Positions 1 to 10,521 of a DNA stretch of 64,000 nucleotides are shown piece after piece. Both the position numbers and the translations under genes were made by a program. Source of the DNA: Prionace glauca (lineage: Eukaryota > Chordata > Chondrichthyes > Carcharhiniformes > Carcharhinidae); contig CM075724.1 of NCBI GenBank assembly GCA_037974335.1, forward strand, positions 71,790,850-71,854,849. The letters are read 5' to 3'. How positions within the stretch are numbered: the stretch's first letter is position 1; each line of letters opens with the position of its first letter. The notes below the pieces were generated by a model. The model had not been told where the DNA came from. It ran no database searches and saw only the letters and a list, made by a program, of their open reading frames with translations.

Positions 1-1681
1 CAGTATTCACAGTGGAAGCTGATTTGGGAGATCTTGCTATGGACTTGCAGCAGGTGGAAAAGATTGAGTACGTGGACATTAAGGAGGAGGATGTGTTAGA
101 ACTTTTGAATTCTATCAAGGTAGATAAGTCGCCGGGACCAGATGGGATGTACCCCAGGATACTGTGGGAGGCCAGGGAAGTGATTGCAGAGCCCTTGGCG
201 ATGATCTTTGCGTCGTCAATGGAGACGGGAGAGGTTCCGGAAGATTGGAGGATTGCGGATGTAGTCCCTATTTTCAAGAAAGGGAACAGAGATAGCCCGG
301 GAAATTACCGCCCGGTGAGTCTGACCTCAGTGGTTGGTAAGCTGATGGAGAGGCTTCTGAGGGACAAGATTTACGAGCATTTGGAGAGGTTTGACATGAT
401 CAGGAATAGTCAGCATGGATTTGTCAAGGGCAGGTCGTGCCTTACGAGCCTAGTTGAGTTCTTCGATAATGTGACTGAACACATTGACGAAGGAAGTGCC
501 GTGGACGTAGTGTACATGGACTTCAGCAAGGCTTTTGATAAGGTCCCCCATGCAAGACTTCTTGACAAGGTGAGAGGGCATGGGATCCAAGGGCCTTTGG
601 CCTTGTGGATCCAGAACTGGCTTGCCTGCAGAAGGCAGAGAGTAGTTGTGGATGGGTCTTTTTCGGAATGGAGGTCAGTCACCAGTGGGGTGCCCCAGGG
701 ATCTGTTCTGGGACCCTTGTTGTTTGTCATTTTCATAAATGACCTGGATGAGGAAGTGGAGGGATGGGTTAGCAAGTTCGCTGATGACACGAAGGTCGGC
801 GGTGTTGTGGATGGTCTGGAAGGATGTCAAAAGTTGCAGCAGGACATAGATAGGATGCAGGAATGGGCGGAGAAGTGGCAGATGGACTTCAACGCGGATA
901 AATGTGTAGTAGTCCATTTCGGCAGAACCAACGGGATGAACGAGTACACTATTAAGGGCAGGGGTCTTAGTAGCGTTGAAGAGCAGAAGGATCTCGGGGT
1001 CCGGGTTCACAGGACTCTTAAATCGGCCTCGCAGGTGGAGGAGGTGGTCAGGAAGGCGTATGGTGTACTGGCCTTCATTAATCGAGGGATTGAGTTTAGG
1101 AGTCGGGAGGTAATGCTGCAACTTTACAGGACCCTCGTCAGGCCTCATTTGGAGTACTGTGCGCTGTTCTGGTCGCCTCACTATAGGAAGGACGTGGAGG
1201 CTATTGAAAGGGTGCAGAGGAGATTTACAAGGATGTTGCCTGGACTGGGAGGCATGCCTTATGAAGATAGGTTGAGGGAGCTGGGACTCTTTTCCCTGGA
1301 GAGGCGAAGGTTGAGAGGCGACCTGATAGAAGTTTATAAAATGTTGAGAGGAATAGATAGGGTGGACTCTCAGAGGCTAATTCCCCGGGTTGAAATGGTC
1401 GCTACGAGAGGACACAGATTTAAGGTGCGGGGAGGGAAGTACAGAGGTGATGTTAGGGGTAAGTTTTTCACTCAGAGGGTGGTGAGTGATTGGAATCGGC
1501 TGCCGTCGTCGGTGGTGGAGGCGAACTCGCTGGGGTCTTTTAAAAGACTCCTGGATGAGTATATGGGGTTTAATGGGATTGGGGGTTATAGATAGGTCTA
1601 TAGATTGGTGGGGTTGATGCGATCGGCGCAACTCGAGGGCCGAAGGGCCTGTTTGTGCTGTAATGTTCTATGTTCTATGTA
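1..1681 (+). mobile_element. CR1-clade LINE, subfamily Y, 3' part (cut by window edge)
   Basis: The element enters at the left edge inside ORF2 and ends after a short 3' UTR in a TGTTCTATGTTCTATG tail at about 1681. Jockey-superfamily CR1 elements end in such short octamer-type repeats. Two more Y copies lie at 35153-36190 and 43516-45917 and are nearly identical, so the insertion is young. Confidence 0.9.
3..1595 (+). CDS. CR1-Y ORF2, reverse transcriptase part
   Basis: The frame is open from the left edge to a TAG at 1595 with no break. RT blocks run in order: [43 protein letters not shown] (first catalytic Asp), [13 protein letters not shown] and KFADDTK (catalytic Asp pair, FADD form). 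The C-terminal part has HFGRTNG, VRPHLEYC and RVQRRFTRML, which are typical of CR1-group elements. The endonuclease lies outside the window. The enzyme would copy element RNA at nicked target DNA. This is one of the two best preserved RT frames in the window. Confidence 0.85.
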   Translation, partial: VFTVEADLGDLAMDLQQVEKIEYVDIKEEDVLELLNSIKVDKSPGPDGMYPRILWEAREVIAEPLAMIFASSMETGEVPEDWRIADVVPIFKKGNRDSPGNYRPVSLTSVVGKLMERLLRDKIYEHLERFDMIRNSQHGFVKGRSCLTSLVEFFDNVTEHIDEGSAVDVVYMDFSKAFDKVPHARLLDKVRGHGIQGPLALWIQNWLACRRQRVVVDGSFSEWRSVTSGVPQGSVLGPLLFVIFINDLDEEVEGWVSKFADDTKVGGVVDGLEGCQKLQQDIDRMQEWAEKWQMDFNADKCVVVHFGRTNGMNEYTIKGRGLSSVEEQKDLGVRVHRTLKSASQVEEVVRKAYGVLAFINRGIEFRSREVMLQLYRTLVRPHLEYCALFWSPHYRKDVEAIERVQRRFTRMLPGLGGMPYEDRLRELGLFSLERRRLRGDLIEVYKMLRGIDRVDSQRLIPRVEMVATRGHRFKVRGGKYRGDVRGKFFTQRVVSDWNRLPSSVVEANSLGSFKRLLDEYMGFNGIGGYR

Positions 1682-1812
1682 ATTTAGGGGGGCTTTCAAA
1701 ACACTTCTTAATGATGGATGTTGGAGCCACCAGGCGATAGTCATTAAGACATGCTACCTGGCTTTTCTTTGGTACCAGGATGATGGATGCTTCATATGGA
1801 ATACGTAACTTA
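1682..1812 (-). mobile_element. L2/Rex-like LINE fragment
   Basis: The minus strand encodes a short RT stretch like ILVPKKSQVACLNDYRLV, the VPKK...NDYRPV block seen in L2/Rex-type elements and in the larger copy at 36935-38770. It directly abuts the CR1-Y tail. Confidence 0.55.
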
Positions 1813-1859
1813 TTTCAATTTCTACACAGAGAATGCCTGTCCATGCTGCAGGAGGAATT

Positions 1860-2430
1860 AAGTGGTTGACTGGAGCACGAGGCTCCAAATATATCCCTAT
1901 CATCAACGCTAGAGAATATCAGTAAAACCGTAGAACTCATAAGGCTTAAACATTCACGATAATCTTCTGCAAAGTTGCAGACCACATGTTTCAACTTGGC
2001 TCCCACCATCACAAAAGTCAGCCTTCAATCATTCCAATTTACTCGACTTTATAGCAGGAAACGGCCGAAGGCATTGGGCACTGCAACGTCTCTGAACTCT
2101 GACAATATTCCAGCAATATTATTGAATACTTGTGCTCCAGAATATGCTGTGCAGCTGATCAAGCTATTTCCATGCATTTACAACACTGGCAAAGACCGGG
2201 TAATGGTCCTGTGCACCGGAAACCGGATGTATCCAACTGGATTAATGACTAACCCATCAATCTGCCCTGGATCATCAGTAAATTGACAGAGTGATGCAAG
2301 GATCAGCAACAGAGCTATCAAGCAGCACTAGCTTAGCAATAAACACTCTCAATGAAGCTCAGATTAGGTTCGACGAGGACCACTCACTTCTTGAACTCAT
2401 TTCATCTTTGGTTCGTTCGTGACTAAAAGA
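1860..2430 (+). mobile_element. LINE RT fragment, a further Jockey-group family
   Basis: The plus strand reads YSRKRPKALGTATSLNSDN, then IPAILLNTCAPEYAVQLIKL, resembling the region before the NYRPI block in Jockey-group reverse transcriptases. The segment 1977-2425 has an inverted homologue at about 16690-17120. Both are truncated and diverged. Confidence 0.5.
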
Positions 2431-2439
2431 GCTGAGCTG

Positions 2440-2960
2440 TAGAACAGGAGCACCTAAGAAATAGGAGCGAGAGTAGGCCACCTTAGCCCTTCGAGCCTGC
2501 CCTGCCATTCAACAAGATCATGGCTGATCTGAAGTGGATTAGTTCCACGTTCCTGCTTTCTCCCCATTACCGTTAATTCCCTTGTCTATCAGAAACCGAT
2601 CTACCCGTGACTTAAATATATTCAGCGAGGTAGCCTCCACCACTTCGATGGGCAGAGAATTCCAGAGACTCAACACCCTTTGAGTGAAGAAGTTCCTCTT
2701 CAACTCCGATGTAAACTGCCCCCCCCCCCCCCCCCACCGCACCCCCCCCCCCCCCCCCCCCCCCCCCGACACCCCGTTATTTTGAGGCTGTGCCCTCTAG
2801 TTCTGCTAAAACTGATAAAACTGCCTAGTGGCTCACTTGAATCACCAGAAGTGAAATATCTCACACTTCTCCTAGCCAAATTCAAGATGTAAAACCTATG
2901 GCTCAGGTGGGCTTCCGAAAACACGTTGGAGTTTCTGTCCTGAATTCTAACGATTTGATT
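2440..2960 (-). mobile_element. CR1 3' fragment, minus strand
   Basis: The typical 3' end is read on the minus strand (FFTQRVLSLWNSLPIEVVEA), with the tail side at the left. A C-tract of about 48 bases (2719-2766, interrupted by CACCGCA) has expanded inside the element at a position where related copies have shorter C runs. Confidence 0.8.
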
Positions 2961-2964
2961 ACTA

Positions 2965-3115
2965 CCCTTCTACAAATATTCAATCCCTCTACAGCCGACG
3001 AGCTGTGGCAGTAGTGTGTACTATCTGCAAGATTTGCGACAGGAACTCACCCATTTTCCTTAGACAGAAAACATTGAACTGACAAGCCTTATCACCTGGA
3101 GGGCTACCACCACTA
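2965..3115 (+). mobile_element. L2-like LINE 3' fragment
   Basis: The stretch TGTGGCAGTAGTGTGTACTA followed by CTGCAAGAT and a region equivalent to CTACCACCTGGAGGG matches the 3' part of the L2-like family seen at 59705-60775. It is short and diverged. Confidence 0.5.
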
Positions 3116-4827
3116 TCTGAAAATTAGAAGTATTTCTGATTGCTACTTATCAATGGTCTGGAGGTTCCCCCCTCCCCTAACACATTTATAATCCTGGCTT
3201 GTAAATGTATCACCATTCCTTCGCTACTGCTTCGTCAAACTCTAGGAAGACCCTTCTTAACAATACATTGTGTGTACCTGCACCTCAGGGAGTGCAGCAG
3301 TTCAGGAAAACGGCTTACTGTCATTCTCTCAAGGGAACTGTTGATGGACAATGAATGGATGCCTAATCAGTGACATCCATATTTAATAATTGATTTAATA
3401 TATAGCCTTTATTTGGACCTGGGTGTCCAGGAGGAGGAATCACAGATCAAATTGGCCATGCGGTGGACAATCAAGAATTCCGATTGAATGTTAACCATTA
3501 TTATGAATGTGTTAGAACATACATTAGTAAGCCACAGTGTGACCACACTCATGCATTCCATCCACTATTGATTTCCTTGTGCGAGAAAGGAAGTACTTGC
3601 CTTGGAACCAGTTCAGTAGATGCCCACAAGTTTGTCTTCTTGCATTAAGGAGTTGACATATGTATAGCAGATGTAAGCTGAGGTATTTGTATGATCTGGC
3701 GCTTTTCACAACGAGAGGTAAACGAATTGGAAGATAGACACAATGATTATTAGCGGAATAGATGTCGGTATATGTCTCCCCTGGCTAGGGAGCCGATAAC
3801 TAGTTATCGAAAAGGAGGTCCCTCATTATGGACTGCCATCAGGAGAAATAAGTTCACTCAAAGACTTGTAGATCTTTGGAATCATTAACTCATTCGGGAT
3901 GTAGATATTACACTATGTAATATTTTGTTCCAAAATTTACTGCGCTTTACTACAGAATGGTTTTCTTTGAGGGAAAGGCCCATAGCGCTGCATGGAAGGA
4001 ACTTCTATTTTTTTATGATGAAAGTCGAGATTGACATTGATATATTTTTGATACTAAAATTGCGGGATCCTCGGATGATGCGAGAAGCTGATGTTGATGT
4101 AAATATAATCACATATTGTTTGAAAGTTGTGCTTCCGCCCAAATGGATTATGACTTTGAGCGAGAGAACGATTGAATGAGATTTATACCTTTTAAAAATG
4201 AATAAACAGGGTGGGCACGAATAATGTATTTATAGCTCATGGTGGCGCTAGAACAAGAAACCTAAGACAGAGGCTAAATCAAAATGACCTCACGAGACAC
4301 CGAATGTTAAGTCGCATTTCACTACGAAAGAAGATTTGACGTCACCAGGCTATACGCTTGAATGTGGAAAATAGTATAATGAATGCGAGATGATTAAATG
4401 GAAGGAAATGTCGGTGTACTTGGCTGCAATCTGATGGGTAGATGTTCGTATACAACACTGTCATAGGCAAGAACCTGTTGAGATGATTGCCCTGTCCCTG
4501 CGTTGTAAGTACAATAACATAAATGATCCAACAAAATGGACGTCTCCCATCACAAAAGGCCAGGGACCCCAGTTACCTTTCTTCCCATTTGAAGCCTCTA
4601 ATAATTTATATATCGATTGGTATGTTTTTGCGGAGTTTAACATTGCAAGAATTCGCGCTGATCCAAATTGCAGAACCTTGTTGTAATGACATCACCTGCC
4701 CCTTCCTCCTATTCCAGGCAATTACAATAGAGGTTACAGTCAACCCATTACAGACATGTCGTTTCAGTATTCGCACAATGGGACTGCCAGCCCGTCTGTA
4801 ATCAACATCACTGGACTCTGATGATGT
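3116..4827. other. Unassigned DNA downstream of unit A
   Basis: No gene, recognised repeat or Ig exon was seen. Short ORFs here have no recognisable domains and occur on both strands. The part nearest 4827 would be the 3' untranslated region of unit A. Confidence 0.4.
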
Positions 4828-4977
4828 TCATGCGATCCAGGATTTTTCTCCTGGGTTGTTTCTTTTGATTTCAGCGTACTCCACTTTCTCTTCCCTCTGG
4901 TTCATTACTGATGTTTTCTCGGAAATGATGAGATCCAAAGACGCATAAGTTAATTTACCATTGGTGGGTTGCTTGGC
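4828..4977 (-). CDS. Unit A exon 6: ITIM tail and stop
   Basis: The 150-nt exon follows a CCGACAG acceptor in phase 0 and encodes 49 residues and a TGA stop. It holds two good ITIM-type motifs, KLTYASLDLI (L-x-Y-x-x-L) and KVEYAEIKRN (V-x-Y-x-x-I), about 25 residues apart. These correspond in spacing and order to the third and fourth tail tyrosines of SIRP-alpha (TYADLD and EYASV). Phosphorylated ITIMs of this type recruit SHP-1 and SHP-2. No polyadenylation signal could be tied to this exon; the nearest minus-strand AATAAA noted is about 1.4 kb downstream, near 3410. Confidence 0.75.
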   Translation of the reverse strand, partial: AKQPTNGKLTYASLDLIISEKTSVMNQREEKVEYAEIKRNNPGEKSWIA

Positions 4978-5085
4978 CTGTCGGAGCAACAATGACATTT
5001 CAGTCGCGTTTTTCGCTCAAATTATGTTTCCCGGGCTTTCAGTGTGTCAGAACTGGTTGAAATTAACTTTTATTCTCAATCTTAC

Positions 5086-5186
5086 CACGACATAAACGAT
5101 GCTACTTTCGTCCCTTATTTCTCGCTTTCCTGTTTCAGTCATCTCTCTGAGGTTGAGAGTAGCATAATTCGGATTCCCCGCCTTTC
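5086..5186 (-). CDS. Unit A exon 5: cytoplasmic tail, first two tyrosines
   Basis: The 101-nt exon starts after a GCGCAG acceptor (two bases complete a Gly codon) and ends at a GTAAGA donor in phase 0. It carries two tyrosine motifs, NPNYATLNL and SIVYVV. The first resembles the ITYADLNL motif of SIRP-alpha; the second, spliced to the next exon, reads IVYVVA and misses the consensus at +3. A stronger-looking acceptor, TTCTTATCAG, lies 13 nt upstream. Its use would shift the frame and end the tail after about 20 residues, giving a form without ITIMs. The chosen acceptor is the one that keeps frame and motifs. Confidence 0.7.
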
Positions 5187-6976
5187 CTGCGCACATGATC
5201 TGATAAGAATTTGAGTGAAATATTAACGTTACATCAAATCACAACAACAACTTTGAGGACAATGACAACAACAACAAAAAAAACAAAAGTTGAGTAGAAT
5301 TCCTGAAAATCAGATCTGTTAATGAGATCGTGGTAATCACTCACAATTACAACGGAGAAAACTGGCGCTATTTATTTGAATATTGATTCACAGACAATGT
5401 TAACATAACACATTCTGGTCGAGTGGGACTTGCGCATGAGCTAAGCAGCATCGAACATTTTGCTGGCTACGGGGTTGATTATTTAAGATTCCACATCCCC
5501 CACGCCCCCACCTCCTCCCCACAGGGAAACGAGGACCAGGTAAGACCCCTTACAGCGGTCAGCGAACAGGTCCAGTCAACATACACAGGACACTCAAAGA
5601 TTCATAGTGCGGCTATTGGGTGATAATAGAATCATAGAATCTGTACAGTGTAGAAGGAAGCCATTCGGCCCATCGAGTCTGCACCGACAACAATCCCACC
5701 AAGACCGAACCCCCGTAAATTCACATATTTACTCGTAATTCCCCCTGACATGGTAGGGCAATTTAGCTTGGCCAATCAACCTAACCTACAAATCTTTGGA
5801 CTGTGGCATAAACCGGGGCACCAGCAAGAATCCCACACGAACGCGGGAAGAATGTGCAAACTCCACACTGTCACCTGAGGCCGCAGTTGAACCCGGGTCC
5901 CTGGCACGATGTCATTGTACCCCGTTATATCACATAACGGAGCGGTTTATCTTTTCAGGCGAACGAATAAATCATCTAACTGATACTGACAAAATGCAAA
6001 CATCTGCTGTCTGCAAGCATTGGAGAATCCCTGGACTTATATATCGTTGTTGTAACAATCAGACACTGACGACACATTCACCTTGGTAGAGGGAACTCCA
6101 GGAATTATGGAATCAATATATTTAGCGCCCCCCACCCCATCCCGCGCTCCCCTTCAGCATTTTCGACATTCTGAGCCTGTCAATATATCAGTGATGTTAA
6201 TGATTTTCACATTGAAATAGCAGCCTATTTCCCATCACTGCAACTGACCTGCTTCTTGGACTTGTCTGTTATTTCCTCAGCAGCCCCCCTGTCTATTAGA
6301 AAAAGGCAATACATCAATGATCAACTTCATCACCTGAAATGTTTTCAGCAATAATTACTCAACGTTGGAGCAAAGTGATGAGACGCATCAGCAGTGAAAA
6401 TGTAACAACTGGTGCTGCATGTGGCTGAGATGGGATCCACGCGACAACAGAACACAATGCCAATTACAAGCAAACCAAGGTAATGCAAATTCTGAAATTG
6501 TGAATTAAAAGCAAAGATTGCGGAACATACTCAACAGATTAGACATTGGTCACCTTCCCTGGTCAGTGTCCTGACACCAAGGCATTGAACCAACACATTT
6601 ATCTCCAGAGATTCTGAGATTTGAATATCTCCAACACTTTCTGATTTTATGTATTCCTTTTACATTTGTATTCCAGGTTCACGGCGTCCACCCCATTGTT
6701 GCTATCCCTACAAGTACAGTCACATGCTAGTGACGATTAACCGACAGAATTCACAACGCCCAGAACAAAAATCCAGTTATGTTTAATGTTCATAGTTCGT
6801 GACATTCTGAAGTTTACATCCAGTTTAGGATCTTATTCTCGTCTCAGCACTGGGCCCTCGAACGATAAAACTTCTGCCAAAATCTAGATTCAAGTCTGCA
6901 CCATTTCAGTTACCTTTGCCACACGATTACGCTGCTTTGAGACGTGAGAACACAATGGTGAATCAGGTTGCCTTAC
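5187..6976. other. Intron 4 of unit A
   Basis: The interval between the TM exon and the first tail exon holds one old SINE (5628-5935). The rest is unassigned AT-rich sequence. Confidence 0.5.
5628..5935 (-). mobile_element. tRNA-derived SINE, old copy
   Basis: The minus strand gives the body of the elasmobranch SINE: the tail side AATCATAGAATC at left, GGCCCATCGAGTCTGCACCG, and the tRNA-related side to the right, where the B box is decayed (GTTGAACCC for GGTTCGATTCC). It is more diverged than the copies at 58.2 and 60.0 kb. It lies in an intron of unit A. Confidence 0.75.
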
Positions 6977-7102
6977 CATCAGATCCATCTAAGTCGCAGC
7001 GTTTGAAGCGAATCAGCAGTATCGCTGTCATCATTATAATTATTAAGACACCCACAACAGATCCAGACACCTTGAGATAAAGAAACATCCGGTCTTCTTT
7101 AC
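6977..7102 (-). CDS. Unit A exon 4: transmembrane segment
   Basis: The 126-nt exon (42 codons, phase 1 at both ends) lies between a TTCACTAG acceptor and a GTAAGG donor. It encodes a short juxtamembrane stretch, then a helix of about 21 apolar residues (VSGSVVGVLIIIIMMTAILL), then a basic stop-transfer RFKRC. No acidic or basic residue lies inside the helix, so the protein need not pair with a charged adaptor such as DAP12. That fits an inhibitory receptor that signals with its own tail. The joining codons on both sides become Gly when spliced to the C1 and tail exons. Confidence 0.75.
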
Positions 7103-7589
7103 CTAGTGAAGACAAAGTTTAATGTTACGATTTTAAGGCGCAAATGATGCGAAACATATGAGCAACGTTAGTTGTCAAGCCGTGCTGACATATCAAAATT
7201 TTCGTCTCATGTCTGGCTGTCCCATTTTGATTTCCCTGCGAGACCTCAGAACAATAGTATTAAACTACCGGAGTGCAACACAGATTAAAACACATTGTAC
7301 ACTTGTGATAACATCAGGCTTTTCTTGAGTATATGTAATATTTCAAGCAATACTTATACAGCTTTGTGCATGATGTAACATTATAACATCTGCCTCTCTC
7401 TGTTCTCCCAAATCTCTCAAACAGATAACTCCTGTAACAATTAGACAAGATGCATTATGTGAAAATTTATTAAATAATTTAAGCAACGAGTTATTTTGGA
7501 TGAAATTGACAATTAATTGCATCACTCTTCCTATTGATATATCCATATAACATCTCATTGCTTGTATGTTGCGTGCAAGTTTTCACTCA

Positions 7590-8035
7590 AAGTTAATCTT
7601 CTCCCTTCTGCCGAACATTATAGTCTTTTGTTGCTGATTCTCAAACCATCCCAGTCCCTTGGTCTACCGCGATCCTTTGGCACGTTGCATATCCTTCTTT
7701 TCAATTGAACGTTATCATTGACTTCTTTGTTAACAATGAATTTTCCTCTTTCTCGTGCAATCACTCTTTCTGTTTGGGATAAGCACCTGCTAATCATTTT
7801 GGACAAGCTGTTTGAATATCTGCTCATCTAGTGACCTGTATCAGAACTTGTTTACCCAGTTTATATTGCAGCTCCTCCTTCATCCCATTTTGCTTCCCTT
7901 TTTTCAGTTGAAAACACCTGGAATTCTATCACAGTGTGGTCACTATCCCCTCAAGGTTCCCGAAGTGCAATGCTCTTATTAATCTATCTTCATTATTCAA
8001 AACCAAATTGTTATTTTCCAGCTGAAATATTCTTC
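7590..8035 (-). mobile_element. Old CR1-like fragment (endonuclease region)
   Basis: A minus-strand stretch corresponds to the end of the LINE endonuclease, where related copies have the SDHNSI block, and to part of the linker before RT. It is strongly diverged and full of breaks. Confidence 0.45.
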
Positions 8036-8074
8036 CAAAATCTGGACATAGCACTTCAGGAAGGATGTCAATGT

Positions 8075-8515
8075 CTCTGAGGAGAGGAGCAGGGTGTGGA
8101 ACAGAGAAGAGATTCACTAGGATTTTGCAAGATCATGAAGATTATTTAAGCAGGGAGACTGGAGAAGCTCGGGCTCTTTTTCAGAACTTAGAGAAGTTTA
8201 GAATCACCTGATGGTATTGTTCATATCATTGACTTGTTTGATATAGCAAATGCAAGAAATATTACAATAAAGTTATACAAAGTTGCTAATTTAGGTCAAT
8301 TTGGTCAAAATCAGAGGCGACATGGAGGAAGTCAATGCACAAAGCGTGTTCATGTCAGTTGGTTTACATTGCCTGAAAACACAGGGAAGTATTTTTAAAA
8401 CAGAGTTGAATAAAACTTGAAGGGAGAATATTTCTAGGGTTATGGGAGAGCTGGTGAGATGAATTAATTAGATAGCTCTACGAAAGAGCTTGCAATGTTA
8501 TGATAAACTGAACTC
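8075..8515 (+). mobile_element. Old CR1-like 3' fragment
   Basis: The plus strand follows the usual 3' part of CR1-type elements: GGAGAAGCTCGGGCTCTTTT, a degraded middle, TTGCCTGAAAACACAGGGAA, then GGGTTATGGGAGAGC. No frame is left. Confidence 0.5.
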
Positions 8516-9104
8516 CCTACTTACGTGCAGTGCAATTGCAATTAAAACTGTTCTGTCCATGAAATTGATTGTTTATTTTTAAATTTTACAGTGAATGTGG
8601 ATTCACTACATTAGCTTTCACGTTATTCTGAAGGTGAGTGACGTTCTGGCAGAGCAAATTCGCTTTGTAGTTTCAGTAGTGCTGAGTTATCAGGCAGGTA
8701 CCTTTGCAGCTCCCTTTCTCAAGCGTGTGCAGTTGAAATTTTCTGTTCACCTCGACATGGTGAGTCAATTTATGATCCAATTAAGTTTGCACAAAGTTTA
8801 TTATTTGTAAAGCATAACTCACGGTAACAATGTTAATAACTAACAGTGATTAATCTATTCACTATTCTCTGAAGATGTCCCAAGTCTCTTTCCTCACATC
8901 ACATAGCTTCACCGGTGTTATGGATGAGAGCGTTAGAAGGACAGGGCAATTGGAAAACGTGCTGATTGATTTATTCCTCAAATGGATCCGAATGTGAATT
9001 TTGTGTTTTTGGTAAGAGCCTCACACAGTTATAGTGACCCTTTAGATTCTATAGAGAACAATATATTTCGTTCATTAACTTACGTGATATTTGCATTGCC
9101 AGCT

Positions 9105-9904
9105 AAGTCAGCAGTATTGTCTGTTTCAATTCGCTTGAGAGATTGGTCCTGGATTGTATGATTGAACCCCCTTTGCCCATGTGGTGTAGGTGCACGCACA
9201 GTACTGTTAAGCGAGAGATCTGGAATTTTAACCTTAAAACAATCAGGTAATGGCTACATATTTCCAAATGAGCACGGTGAATGATTTAGAGGCGATATTG
9301 CAGGTACTGCTATTCCCCACTGTTTGCTGCCGTTGTCCAGGTAGGCGATAGCAGTTTTGTGATTGGATGGTGCTACCTCAGGAGCCTTGCTGAGTTGCTG
9401 AAACGCATTTTTGCTGCTGACAATGTTTGTCAAGAGACTGTGGTTCTATTCTTTACTGTTGGAGATACCACTGCCTGACGCTTGTGTCACGTGAAGATTA
9501 TTTGCCTTTTGCCAGCCCAGGCCTACAGCATCTGAGGATTTATGAATGCTGCTGGACACTGTGCTGTCATCAGCGAATTTCCCACTTCTGATCTTAAGAT
9601 GGAAAGAAGACGACCTGTGAAATAACTGAAGAAACCTGGTCCAGGACAGCATTCTGAGGAACTTCTGCGGTGATATGCAGGAAAGGAAACCATTGACTTC
9701 CAGCCACATCACCATTAACCTTTGTGCCAAATGTGATTCGATCCAGCAGTGGGTTTCGCCCTTGTCCCATTGATACAGATTTTGCTCGGCTGCTTGATGA
9801 CACAATCCATCAAATACTGCTTTGATGTCAAGGGAAGTAACTCTCTTTGCACCTCTCTTATTTCTACCACTTTGGTCGAAATAATAGTCGGAGGGATTAT
9901 TATT
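9105..9904 (-). mobile_element. L2-like LINE fragment with RT remnant
   Basis: The minus strand encodes GKFADDSTVSSSIHKSSD, the FADD catalytic box of an L2/Rex-like RT. The plus strand to its left has the 3' landmarks of the same family (CATGTGGTGTAGGTGCACGC; TGCTGCCGTTGTCCAGGTAG). The same family occurs at 28560-28830 and 59705-60775. It is degraded. Confidence 0.65.
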
Positions 9905-10521
9905 GAAAGGGCAAAATGCTGCAGCATACTCTGGTGCAGAGGGACCTGAGGGTCGTTGTGCACGAAACGCAAAAACCTAGTCTGCAGGTGCAGACAGGTG
10001 ATCTAGAAGGCGAATGGAATGTTGGCCTTTATAGCGAGGGGGATAGAATATAAAAGCAAGGAGGTCTTGCTGCAACTGTACAGGGCACTGGTGAGGCCGC
10101 AGCTGGAGTATTGTGTGCAGTTTTGGTCGTCACATTTGCGAAAGGATATATTGGCCTTGGAGGGTGTGCAGAGAAGGTTCAGTAGGCTGATATCGGAGAT
10201 GAGGGTGATGGCCTAAGAGGAGAGATTGAATAGACTGGGTCTGTCCTCGTTGGCGTTTAGAAGGTTGAGGGGGGATTTTATAGAGGCATATAAGATAATG
10301 AAGGGGCTAGATAGGGTAGAGGTAGAGAGACTCTTCCCGCTTCAAAAGTTTAGCAGAACTAGAGGGCACAGCCTCAAAATAAGGGGTGGGGGGAGCAGCT
10401 TACATCGGAGTTGAGGAGGAACTTCTTCACTCAAAGGGTGTTGAGTCTATGGAATTCTCTGCCCATTGAAGTGGTGGAGGCTTTCTCGCTGAATATGTTT
10501 AAGTCACGTGTAGATAGGTTA
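9905..10521 (+). mobile_element. CR1 subfamily Z, 3' fragment
   Basis: The plus strand encodes the RT C-terminal part (LVRPQLEYCVQFW, ALEGVQRRFSRLI) and the 3' end (RTRGHSLKI, then SSLHRS). It has frame breaks. It joins a minus-strand Z copy at 10522, so two Z 3' ends lie tail to tail. Confidence 0.8.

Noticed and set aside
2539-2924. Glycine- or proline-rich open frames on both strands
   Set aside because: They are translations of a C/G homopolymer expanded inside a CR1 3' end.
3925-4801. Several 60-90 codon frames left of the ITIM exon
   Set aside because: They occur on both strands, have no domain and lie where the 3' UTR and downstream DNA of unit A are expected.
8595-8810. 71-codon plus-strand frame with hydrophobic stretches
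   Set aside because: No splice context, no domain and no paralogue; it lies between LINE fragments in an intron of unit A.
9446-9805. 119-codon minus-strand frame as a host gene
   Set aside because: It contains GKFADDSTV, the catalytic box of an L2-like reverse transcriptase, and is part of a degraded LINE.
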